A stretch of DNA of 9,059 nucleotides, taken from positions 1 through 9,059 of the forward strand of contig RFNU01000132.1 in NCBI GenBank assembly GCA_009927065.1, read 5' to 3'. Within the stretch, counting starts at the first letter, position 1; each line of letters opens with the position of its first letter. The notes below the pieces were generated by a model. It saw only the letters and a program-made list of their open reading frames with translations, was not told where the DNA came from and made no database searches. The translations under genes and the position numbers were made by a program. Origin of the DNA: a bacterium. GTDB taxonomy: Bacteria > Pseudomonadota > Gammaproteobacteria > Berkiellales > Berkiellaceae. This document shows, one piece after another, positions 1-6,130 of this stretch.

Positions 1-35
1 TGATCTTACCCCGATTCTGTAGACACAAATCTATG
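1..35 (+). repeat. Left terminal inverted repeat of the IS3-family element
   Basis: This matches the reverse complement of 1237-1271 at 28 of 35 positions by hand alignment. The outer 12 bases are identical, as are the inner blocks AGACAC and CTATG. The orfB stop codon lies just inside it. Confidence 0.9.
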
Positions 36-38
36 CGA

Positions 39-932
39 CTAAAGAGTTTGTTGCTCAAAAGTAAAAGGTGCAAGATATCCTATCGAAGAATGTCTGCGAA
101 CCCGATTATAATAGGCTTCAATGTATTTGAATATACTTGATTTTGCTTCTTCCAAGCTTGTGTAGCGTTCATGATGAACCAATTCAACCTTAAGTGTGTG
201 AAAAAAACTCTCTGCAACGCTGTTATCCCAGCAATTTCCTTTACGACTCATGCTGATTGTACAGTGATATAAATTGAGAATATTTTGAAAATCATGAGCA
301 CAATATTGAGACCCTCGATCTGCATGAAAAAGTATTTCTTGAGGAGAGTTTCTTTTTTGCAAAGCCATAAAAAGTGCATCAATCACAAGTTGTTGAGTCA
401 TAGTAGATTGCATAGACCAGCCAATAACTGCCCTGAAAAATACATCAATCACAACAGTAAGATAAAACCATCCTGCCGTTGTGGGAATATAGGTAATAGC
501 TGCAACATATTTTTGATTGACAGCAGTAGCAGTAACATCACGATTTAAAACATTGTCAGCAATTCTATCCGCGAGAGCCTTATCTTGCTGAGAAGATGGT
601 TTAAACCGCTTCTTATTTTGAGTCTGTAAATTTAAGGCTTTCATGCGTCGAGCTATTCTGTTTTGAGAACATATCACACCCTGGGCTTTGAGTTCATAAG
701 TTAATCGCGGTGCACCATAACGTTTCTTATGGGCATAAAATGTTTTTTGTCATTCTTTATCCAGCTGCTCATTTGCTCACTCTCTAGAGCTTTTGGGATG
801 ATTAAGCCATGCGTAATAACCACTACGATGCACCTGAAAAACTCGACACATCAGCTGAATATTAAAATGCGCTTGATGTTCTAACATAAAAGCATACTTT
901 ATTTGAGGTGCTGAGCAAAGTATGCCGCGGCC
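39..932 (-). pseudogene. IS3 transposase OrfB (DDE integrase core), broken by two TGA codons
   Basis: OrfB carries the catalytic core that cuts and joins IS ends. Read in the -1 frame from the slippery site at 932-938 it spans about 297 codons, a normal length. In-frame TGA codons stand at 777-779 and 750-752, so the longest open piece is the C-terminal 212 residues starting at 677. Family signatures are clear: YYAWL and KKRYGAPRLTYEL near the N-terminus, ITYIPT, HADRGSQY, SMSRKGNCWDNSVAESFFH and YYNRVRRHSS. The second Asp (codon 318-320) and the Glu (codon 210-212) are separated by 35 residues, the classic D(35)E spacing. The first Asp, expected just before ITYIPT, is Ala (GCT at 498-500). 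There is no frameshift within the frame, so decay is by point mutation only. Confidence 0.93.
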
Positions 933-1204
933 TTTTTTAATAAGGCTGCTTCCTCTTGAGCTTGACCTAACGCTTTAGCTCAACGTTTATTTTCTTCAAG
1001 AAGTGCTTTTGAGCTGATCAGATTATCGGTTTTGAAGTCTGGAGATGATGGTTTTTTAACTTTTTCTAACCAACCATACAGCGTACCCAGAGGAATATCG
1101 AGATTCTTAGCGACCTGAGCATACGAAACAGATTTCATGGCAAGTTTTATAGCTTCTTCTTTAAACTCTTTTGTGTATACTCTTTGTTTTTTTGAATTAT
1201 TCAT
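899..1204 (-). pseudogene. IS3 OrfA (helix-turn-helix, leucine-zipper region), one premature TGA
   Basis: OrfA binds the IS ends and forms the N-terminal part of the OrfAB transposase. The first 74 residues are intact and show the family's opening (RVYTKEFKEEAIKLA) and the helix-turn-helix (SYAQVAKNLDIPLGTLYGWL). A TGA at 980-982 interrupts it. Reading through gives 26 more residues including ALLKKAAAYFAQ, the typical OrfA end, before TAA at 899-901, for about 101 residues in total. The ATG at 1202-1204 is preceded by AGGAT at a suitable distance. The frame overlaps orfB by about 30 bases, as usual in this family. The premature stop lies upstream of the frameshift signal, so both OrfA completion and OrfAB fusion are blocked. 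Confidence 0.92.
932..938 (-). other. Programmed -1 frameshift heptamer A AAA AAG between orfA and orfB
   Basis: On the minus strand the orfA frame reads TTA AAA AAG GCC. A -1 slip on AAA AAG puts ribosomes into GGC CGC, which is the orfB frame (I checked the phase against the orfB stop codon). IS3-family elements use this signal to make OrfAB. The signal is preserved although the reading frames around it are broken. Confidence 0.75.
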
Positions 1205-1209
1205 CTTAA

Positions 1210-1236
1210 TATCCTGATTTATATATTTTAATTATA
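1210..1236 (-). promoter_or_regulatory. Likely -10 and ribosome binding site of the IS orfA
   Basis: On the minus strand a perfect TATAAT lies at 1231-1236, immediately inside the right inverted repeat, and AGGAT stands a short distance before the orfA ATG. A -35 box at 17 bases falls in the inverted repeat and is poor. Promoters partly embedded in the terminal repeat are common in IS3-family elements. Confidence 0.4.
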
Positions 1237-1271
1237 CATAGATCAGTGTCTATTAAAATGGGGTAAGATCA
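1237..1271 (-). repeat. Right terminal inverted repeat of the IS3-family element
   Basis: This is the complement of the left repeat: it ends GGGGTAAGATCA, with 28 of 35 positions matching. It fixes the right boundary of the element at 1271. Confidence 0.9.
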
Positions 1272-1356
1272 AACACCTTTGGCTGACAACTCCGTAAAAA
1301 CATCTAAAAAAAACGATCGAGAACAAAAGCTTAAACAAAGAGCAGGGCGTGCTTGA
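1270..1356 (+). other. Possible 3' remnant of a gene cut by the IS (weak)
   Basis: Directly right of the IS a plus-strand frame stays open for about 28 codons to TGA at 1354-1356. It encodes a lysine/arginine-rich tail (KTSKKNDREQKLKQRAGRA). It has no start of its own, so if real it would be the end of a gene whose body lies left of the IS, outside the window. I recognise no family and the length is within what chance allows. Confidence 0.15.
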
Positions 1357-1389
1357 CCTTCCCTTCAACGAAAAGGATTGCGCATGTCT

Positions 1390-1421
1390 TTTGTTCAATC
1401 CCTCATTTGTTCAATCCCTCA
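1390..1421 (+). repeat. Perfect tandem duplication of a 16-bp unit
   Basis: TTTGTTCAATCCCTCA occurs twice head to tail with no mismatch, in the otherwise featureless gap 1272-1476 between the IS and the large coiled-coil gene. Nothing else with clear structure was found in that gap. Confidence 0.9.
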
Positions 1422-1476
1422 CGAGAATTTTCTTGAGGTATTGAGTGGGGAGATCTAGTCACAAGATGCAAAACTA

Positions 1477-3897
1477 TCATAACGTTGGTTTATGATGAGA
1501 TTCTTTTTGAGTTGAAGTTTTTTTAGGAAAACCCAGACCAACTTTTTCTAGTTGTTGAGAGAAAAGCTGACCAGCCTTGTAGAGTGAATGTGTAATTTTG
1601 GCTTTTGTACTGCCCCACTCTTTTAATATATCATTTTGAACCTCTATTTCTTTTTGAAGTAAGACTAACTGTTCTCTTTGAGGATGCCTTATGTCGCGTG
1701 TCTTTAATAAACCTTCTATTGTTTTTTTTATCCTCTTAGTATTCTTTTTTAATGTGTGATACTGTTGACTACCAAGTGATTCTACTCGTTTCTCGATACA
1801 TCCATCATGGATAATCGCGTCAGTATCCTTTCCCATTATCTTCAAAAAGTCCGAACCTAGATTGAGAATTTTAGAACGCTCAAGGAAATTAACTGCTTTA
1901 TCGATTTCACCTCTGATTTTAAGGACATTACGTGCATCCATGATCAAAGAATCAGTTGTTAAAAATACTCCTGGCTCTTGTTTTATTAAATCTGGTGGTA
2001 TTGTTTTTTTGAAAGAGTCATGAAAAGTTTCCATTGCTTCTAATTGTTCTGTAAGTGCAACATCTTCTGTCTCCACAATGGATTGTAAAAAGCTATTGTA
2101 CTTATGCTGGATCTCACGCTTATGTTTTATTAATTCAATGACCAAATTAAACTCTTCATAATCTTTTGGGGTGAGCATAGATCGTGCTATTGAAAAAATT
2201 TTATTAATTTTATCCACATCCAAATCTTTTTTAATCAGTTCAGCCTCAAGCTTTCTGATTAAGGGTGTCTGCAAATCATTTTCTTTTATTTTTTCAACAT
2301 CAATGAAATCGCTAAACGTCTCTTCTATCTCAGAGAGCTTTAATAGATATTCACTGACTGTCGATCCAAAAAGCTTATCAGTAGTATCTGGATGATCTAT
2401 AAGATCGCTTATTTTTTGAGCGAGAGAAGATAAATATTTTTGTTCTGCAGATAGTTTTTCAAGAGTTTCTAGCTGGCTTATTTTACTTTTATAATATTCA
2501 TTATGTTGTGGAGTGAGCAAAGATCCTGCTATTGATAAAATTTTATTAATTTTTTCAATAGCAGGATATTCTTTATTCAGTTCAGCATCAAGCTTTCTGA
2601 TTAAGAGTGTCTGCAAATCATTTTCTTTGATTTTTTTAACATCTAAATCTCTAACCTTGTTTTTTATAACAGATAGTTTTAAATCATATTCACTTATATT
2701 CTTTTCAAACATCTTAGGAGTCATCTTGGGATCATCTATGAGATCGCGTATTTTTTCTTTTTCTGCATATAGTGTTTGAAAATCTGAAAAATTGCTTTTA
2801 TTCCATGCACGATGACCTAAGGTTTCGACTCGACACAATAAGCCCCCCACGATATCGATTTTTTCTTGTTTTTCTTTTTCTTTATCAGATTTTTTTTGCG
2901 CAGCTTGCTTAGAAAAGAGTATTTTTTTAGTCTTAGTTTTAAAGGAGTCATCGAGAAATTTTTGATACTGGCAAAACAGATTATATTGGCTCTGTGGCCT
3001 TTTAAACTCATCACTATCTAATATTTTGTTAAAATCACTATGGTAATTATCTCTATAACTGGAGAAACTGGACAATAACTCATACCGTTCCTTATGAGAT
3101 AACTTCAAAGTCTCTTGAGCAGTGTCCACAAAGATCATATACATCGAGTACACATCCAGCATGGATCGGCACCGAACAAAAAGTCGATCGTCTGCTAAAG
3201 AAAGAGTATCTTGTCCTTGAGTTAAATGCTCACCAAATTTTACCGAAAGAGTCTGTAGCGCTTCGTTTAAGCCAAGGCAAGAAGAGTTAAGACTGTCTAT
3301 TGATTTTTGAATGAGATCCTTATCCTCTACAAACCTTTTTTCAACATGTTGCCTTTCCTTATTCATTTTTAACTCAGACATCATTGAAGAAAATTCCTGT
3401 TTTTCCTCATATGAATCTTGAATAACTTTTTCTGTAGCATTGACGAATTGAGTTATTTTTTGAATAGCGCTTAACAGATCGGTGATTGCTTTTATATCAG
3501 CATCAATAGAATGCGTTTTATCTTTAGAAAATGTGCCCTTATCTATATAAACCTCTAACTGGTCATTAATTTTTTCACTGATCGGTGCAATCAGACCTTG
3601 TATAGCTTCGATTGGAGTTGGAGTTGAAAAGTCCTTGCTTAAAATATCAGCCCATAGCGATGAGTTCGCTGCAGAAGGGGTAGATGGAAATTGTAATTTA
3701 TCAGCAAACTTTTCTAAATCAGCTTGAAGAGCTCTACATGCTTCATCTTTAAGCGCGTCTGATGCTGATATGAATGACCTACAGTTTGATAGTCTTAACT
3801 CTTCTGAAGAAGACTCCTTTAAAGTATCAAAAGCAGTCTTTTTTGCTTGCTGATACTCTTTTCGTAAGCTAACTAATAAGTCTTCATTGTTTGGCAT
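1477..3897 (-). CDS. Large coiled-coil protein of unknown function, internal 114-residue duplication
   Basis: I do not recognise this protein of about 806 residues. It is strongly hydrophilic, rich in Lys, Glu, Leu, Ser and Asp, with long heptad-like helical stretches, no convincing signal peptide and no membrane segment, so a cytoplasmic or secreted rod-like protein is expected. Residues of roughly 380-580 contain two copies of a block with the core KIKENDLQT..IRKL.AEL. The tail is basic (KKTSTQKESHHKPTL). An ATG at 3919-3921 would add eight residues, but the ATG at 3895-3897 has AAAGGA upstream and a TATACT box overlaps the earlier ATG, so I chose the later start. It ends with tandem stops TGA TAG. 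It lies 92 bases downstream of the integrase gene on the same strand. Large coiled-coil orphans occur among secreted effectors of intracellular bacteria, but no motif here proves that role; a structural or mobile-element cargo role is equally possible. Confidence 0.8.
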   Translation of the reverse strand: MPNNEDLLVSLRKEYQQAKKTAFDTLKESSSEELRLSNCRSFISASDALKDEACRALQADLEKFADKLQFPSTPSAANSSLWADILSKDFSTPTPIEAIQGLIAPISEKINDQLEVYIDKGTFSKDKTHSIDADIKAITDLLSAIQKITQFVNATEKVIQDSYEEKQEFSSMMSELKMNKERQHVEKRFVEDKDLIQKSIDSLNSSCLGLNEALQTLSVKFGEHLTQGQDTLSLADDRLFVRCRSMLDVYSMYMIFVDTAQETLKLSHKERYELLSSFSSYRDNYHSDFNKILDSDEFKRPQSQYNLFCQYQKFLDDSFKTKTKKILFSKQAAQKKSDKEKEKQEKIDIVGGLLCRVETLGHRAWNKSNFSDFQTLYAEKEKIRDLIDDPKMTPKMFEKNISEYDLKLSVIKNKVRDLDVKKIKENDLQTLLIRKLDAELNKEYPAIEKINKILSIAGSLLTPQHNEYYKSKISQLETLEKLSAEQKYLSSLAQKISDLIDHPDTTDKLFGSTVSEYLLKLSEIEETFSDFIDVEKIKENDLQTPLIRKLEAELIKKDLDVDKINKIFSIARSMLTPKDYEEFNLVIELIKHKREIQHKYNSFLQSIVETEDVALTEQLEAMETFHDSFKKTIPPDLIKQEPGVFLTTDSLIMDARNVLKIRGEIDKAVNFLERSKILNLGSDFLKIMGKDTDAIIHDGCIEKRVESLGSQQYHTLKKNTKRIKKTIEGLLKTRDIRHPQREQLVLLQKEIEVQNDILKEWGSTKAKITHSLYKAGQLFSQQLEKVGLGFPKKTSTQKESHHKPTL
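2171..2750 (-). repeat. Intragenic direct duplication, period 342 bp (114 codons)
   Basis: Two copies lie at about 2171-2411 and 2513-2750 within the coiled-coil gene. Hand alignment of 2241-2301 with 2583-2643 gives four mismatches in 61 bases, and 2171-2211 with 2513-2553 gives three in 41. The outer part of the unit is diverged at protein level, and one codon-sized length difference appears near its far end. Confidence 0.9.
2523..2567. repeat. 13-bp perfect inverted repeat inside the coiled-coil gene
   Basis: ATCCTGCTATTGA at 2523-2535 is the exact reverse complement of 2555-2567, with 19 AT-rich bases between them. It codes for the PAIEKINKILSIAG stretch of the upstream copy of the 114-residue repeat. 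The downstream copy lacks the second arm. In mRNA it would form a hairpin; no T-tract follows on the minus strand, so it is not an obvious terminator. Confidence 0.8.
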
Positions 3898-3904
3898 CAC
3901 TCTA

Positions 3905-3927
3905 TCCTTTTGACTCATCATAGTATA
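3905..3927 (-). promoter_or_regulatory. Likely -10 box and ribosome binding site for the coiled-coil gene
   Basis: On the minus strand TATACT (3922-3927) is followed about 12 bases later by AAAGGA (3905-3910), which precedes the ATG at 3895-3897 by seven bases. No good -35 hexamer is seen 17 bases upstream. The arrangement suggests the gene has its own promoter rather than depending only on the upstream integrase gene, and it supports the downstream start codon. Confidence 0.4.
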
Positions 3928-3989
3928 TTCAAATGATAGCTGAATAAAATAAAGAGATGCGCGCCTACACCCTTTTTGGCAAGAATATT

Positions 3990-5225
3990 TTATTTTTTCT
4001 GTTTCAAATCAAGATGTTGAGACCAATCATGCCGCTCATGATCTTCATGATGAATATAAAGACGTGTTGTTTCATCTTTGCTATGCCGATGATGTGCTTT
4101 AATAAATTCAAAAGGTATATCAGCTTGAGCTTGCATACTAGCTGAAAAGTGTCGTAGCCAATGGGGTGAAAAACGTTTAAATTTTTCCTGCAACGATCGA
4201 TTATCGGTCTGCTCTGCAGCAAAAAGAGCAACCTCTTTTAAAATCAAATGAATAGAACGCTCTGTAACTCCCTCTTGAAGAACAGGGGTATTATTTTTAT
4301 TGAGTTTACAGATTAACGGATCGGCCGTAAGTCTATCACGATTAAGCTCGCATAATCCTAAGGATTGGCGATAATTATTGATCACAACCAAACACTGATT
4401 ATTGACCGGAACACGGGCTAACTTTTTGCCTTTACCTAAAATGGTTAACCACCATTTTCCATCCATATTCAAAAAGTCAGTCCAATGATGACTGACTAAT
4501 TCGCCAACACGCAGACCTAAATAAGCGAGAAAATAAAAGATAAAATAAGATCGTTCAATCCATGCCGGAGCTTTTAATTGTCGTTGATGCATCAGTTCAA
4601 TTGCTTGAATGAGTAAATGAAATTCTTCTTTAGATAACATACGTTCAACAATATCTATTTTACGCGACTCAACATCAAACTTCTCGACAAGACGCTGTTT
4701 TATTAAAGAAAAAGGATTGCTGGACAAATATTGAGCATTAAGTAAGTAAGTAAACATGCCATTTAGAATAGTCATTGCCGCTTGAATCGAACGCAATTTC
4801 AACGGACCTGAAAAGGGCATCCATTGAGCTTTTTTCCTGCTATTACGACGATCGCCTAAAGGGGCACACCAAAACTCAGCGGGCTGTGGATCCATCAAAA
4901 AAACTCTATAATCATGAATATGTTGTTTACGTGCTTCGTTTAATGTTATTTTTTGAGCAACATAAAGCCAATATAAAAATCTTAAACTTTCTTTTTCATA
5001 AGCTCTATACGTGTGAATTGACAATCGAAATTCTTCAAGCCAACGACTAATTGCTGTTATATCATCATGAGCATTAAGTAAATTATTTTTCTGAATAACA
5101 TGATTATCAGCTAATGTTAATAAATGCTCATGAACCAGTGATGATACAGTGACAAGTGCAGTCATAGAGAAAAGTCTTTTGATGGGCATGCTCTTAGGGA
5201 AAATTCTAATCCTGAGAACCATCAT
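3990..5225 (-). CDS. Tyrosine recombinase / phage-type integrase
   Basis: This is a site-specific recombinase that would cut and rejoin DNA through a covalent phosphotyrosine, as in integration and excision of genomic islands, phages or plasmids. In the 411-residue form the N-terminal half (about 50-180) is the helical core-binding domain, with an insert-like DRRNSRKKAQWMPFSGPL segment at 125-142 that I associate with a long-integrase subgroup. The catalytic half holds every expected residue: Arg239 in LGLRVGEL, Lys265 or Lys267 in LGKGKKLARVPV, His355 and Arg358 in SPHWLRH, His381 in HRHSKDETTRLY and nucleophile Tyr390 nine residues later. It therefore looks functional. The start is uncertain: the ATG pair at 5220-5225 lacks a Shine-Dalgarno sequence, and Met13 or Met21 are alternatives. 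It is not a standard XerC/XerD, being about 100 residues longer. It is divergent from the Dps gene. No tRNA or att repeat was recognised nearby. Confidence 0.92.
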   Translation of the reverse strand: MMVLRIRIFPKSMPIKRLFSMTALVTVSSLVHEHLLTLADNHVIQKNNLLNAHDDITAISRWLEEFRLSIHTYRAYEKESLRFLYWLYVAQKITLNEARKQHIHDYRVFLMDPQPAEFWCAPLGDRRNSRKKAQWMPFSGPLKLRSIQAAMTILNGMFTYLLNAQYLSSNPFSLIKQRLVEKFDVESRKIDIVERMLSKEEFHLLIQAIELMHQRQLKAPAWIERSYFIFYFLAYLGLRVGELVSHHWTDFLNMDGKWWLTILGKGKKLARVPVNNQCLVVINNYRQSLGLCELNRDRLTADPLICKLNKNNTPVLQEGVTERSIHLILKEVALFAAEQTDNRSLQEKFKRFSPHWLRHFSASMQAQADIPFEFIKAHHRHSKDETTRLYIHHEDHERHDWSQHLDLKQKK

Positions 5226-5242
5226 TGTAAAGTGAGATCGTT

Positions 5243-5250
5243 ACTATAAT
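5243..5250. promoter_or_regulatory. Overlapping divergent -10 elements between integrase and Dps genes
   Basis: The plus strand reads TATAAT at 5245-5250 and the minus strand reads TATAGT at 5248-5243, so the two -10 boxes share four base pairs. Plus-strand transcription would begin near 5257, giving the Dps gene a leader of about 24 bases. Minus-strand transcription would begin near 5236, just ahead of the integrase ATG. The -35 regions are weak on both sides (TCATTG for plus at 17 bases). Such symmetric bidirectional promoters are known in bacteria; here the call rests on sequence alone. Confidence 0.45.
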
Positions 5251-5280
5251 TAGGATGTGATTAAAAAAATGGAAATAATT

Positions 5281-5943
5281 ATGACCTGCAATAATTCATC
5301 ATCAGGCTCTTATGAGCTCCTTCAAGAGCGTTTAGTTCATCTGATAGGACACATGTATGTTCTTCGTTATCACATACAACTTGCTCATTGGCATACACAT
5401 GGGCCGTGGTTTATCAGTTGGCATGAAATGTTTGGAGATCAATACGATCAACTGGATGACATGATCGATGGCCTGGCAGAGCATGTACGTTATCGTCATG
5501 GAAGATTACCATCCACTCTCTTGGCGGCCATTAAAGATAACAATGAAATTGCCTTTCCTGATGATTGTGGTCGACTTATTATTAATCACTTAAAACACAT
5601 GACAAAAAAACTGCTCAGTCATTACGAACAGCTGATGAAGATTTGTGCTGAACACGATAGTCAAACAACCTTAGATATACTTATTGAACAAGCCCGCTTT
5701 TTAGAAAAAATAGTTTGGTTCTACTGCTCCTCATCAGTATCAGAGTGTTGTCACTGCAATTGTCACTCTAGCAATCAAAAAAATAGCTGCAACTCTTGCT
5801 GTCCGGAGAAACATGACCACCATCATGATCATCATTGTCAGGATCATCATAAAACAAAAAGTTGTAAGCATCATCCTGAATCTCTGTGTGAGCAGGAAAA
5901 ATCTGATTGTGCTAAAGACAAAAATAACAACCACCCCCTCTAA
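5281..5943 (+). CDS. dps: Dps/ferritin-like protein with Cys/His-rich C-terminal tail
   Basis: Dps proteins form 12-subunit shells that oxidise and store iron and shield DNA from oxidative damage. Residues 11-146 match the fold: AHWHTHGPWFISWHEMF, then QLDDMIDGLAEHVRYRHG. Ferroxidase ligands at the subunit interface are visible as His36, His48, Asp63 and Glu67. The acidic residue usually four after the second His is Gly52, with Asp53 next to it. Family members are usually about 150-180 residues; this one is 220. The extra residues 147-220 form a hydrophilic tail with 12 Cys and 13 His, including CCHCNCH, CNSCC and HDHHHDHHCQDHH, which looks like a metal-binding segment. Chosen start: ATG 5281 with GGAA upstream. 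GTG 5257 and ATG 5269 are in frame but poorly placed relative to the -10. The plus-strand neighbour is nhaC, 187 bases downstream, probably a separate transcript. Confidence 0.9.
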   Translation: MTCNNSSSGSYELLQERLVHLIGHMYVLRYHIQLAHWHTHGPWFISWHEMFGDQYDQLDDMIDGLAEHVRYRHGRLPSTLLAAIKDNNEIAFPDDCGRLIINHLKHMTKKLLSHYEQLMKICAEHDSQTTLDILIEQARFLEKIVWFYCSSSVSECCHCNCHSSNQKNSCNSCCPEKHDHHHDHHCQDHHKTKSCKHHPESLCEQEKSDCAKDKNNNHPL

Positions 5944-5950
5944 TCCCATT

Positions 5951-5972
5951 AAAAAACATTGTTTTGTTTTTT
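5951..5972 (+). terminator. Weak A/T stem after the Dps gene
   Basis: AAAAAACA and TGTTTTTT are perfect complements (8 bp) around a 6-base loop, seven bases after the Dps stop. The stem is almost entirely A-T and ends in a T-run, so it could terminate weakly; it could also be chance in AT-rich DNA. Confidence 0.25.
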
Positions 5973-5986
5973 GTGAAAAAATTAAT

Positions 5987-6030
5987 GATCTCGCTGGTAT
6001 AAGCTGGTGAGATCTGGTTTTAACTATTTT
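5987..6030 (+). terminator. Hairpin followed by T-rich DNA, candidate terminator of the Dps gene
   Basis: GATCTC (5987-5992) pairs with GAGATC (6009-6014). The inner bases GCTGG and CTGGT extend the stem with a mix of Watson-Crick and G-T pairs around TATAAG. T-rich sequence (TGGTTTTAACTATTTTT) follows. It stands 44 bases after the Dps stop and about 117 before the nhaC start. A regulatory hairpin in the nhaC leader is the alternative. Confidence 0.35.
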
Positions 6031-6130
6031 TCAAATGGTTGCATCTGAGTTTAGATCTGTTAAGATGGGTATTCAATGATTGTACGTTATTGTACTCATT
6101 AATAAATTCTACCGTTATAGTTGGAAAAAT

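Larger units (their letters stand above)
1..1271 (-). mobile_element. IS3-family insertion sequence, full length but inactivated
   Basis: Both ends are visible: the left end begins TGATCTTACCCC and the right end finishes with its exact complement, giving the TG...CA termini usual for IS3-family elements. Inside are two overlapping minus-strand reading frames, an OrfA with a helix-turn-helix and an OrfB with a DDE integrase core, linked by an A AAAAAG slippery heptamer. About 1.27 kb is a normal size for the family. The window starts at the first base of the element, so the left flank and any target-site duplication cannot be seen; the right flank begins AAC. Three premature TGA codons and a lost catalytic Asp mean it cannot make its own transposase, although intact ends could still be mobilised in trans by a related element. 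Assignment to the family is firm; the subgroup is not determined. Confidence 0.93.

Noticed and set aside
285..548. Plus-strand open frame of 87 codons inside the IS
   Set aside because: It lies opposite the conserved DDE core of orfB and has no family resemblance; it is a shadow of that gene.
750..982. TGA read as tryptophan or another amino acid (alternative genetic code)
   Set aside because: Trp is written TGG in the antiporter, the integrase and SdhE. NhaC and SdhE end at TGA at the expected family length, and reading through would add unrelated residues. The TGAs in the IS are better explained as nonsense mutations.
1380..1425. CRISPR-like array
   Set aside because: There are only two 16-bp copies directly abutting with no spacer, so it is a simple tandem duplication.
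2171..2779. Two similar plus-strand open frames of 74 and 88 codons
   Set aside because: They resemble each other only because they are antisense to the two copies of the internal duplication in the coiled-coil gene.
2817..3014. Minus-strand open frame of 65 codons in another phase
   Set aside because: It overlaps the coiled-coil gene completely and is low-complexity Lys/Leu sequence from poly-A codons.
3922..5300. tRNA gene or att site next to the integrase
   Set aside because: I searched by eye for a tRNA-like T-arm (GGTTCGAATCC type) or a direct repeat flanking the recombinase and found none in the window.
5740..5949. Minus-strand Met/Ile-rich frame opposite the Dps tail
   Set aside because: It is produced by the CAT/GAT-rich codons for His and Asp on the plus strand; it has no start signal or family match.
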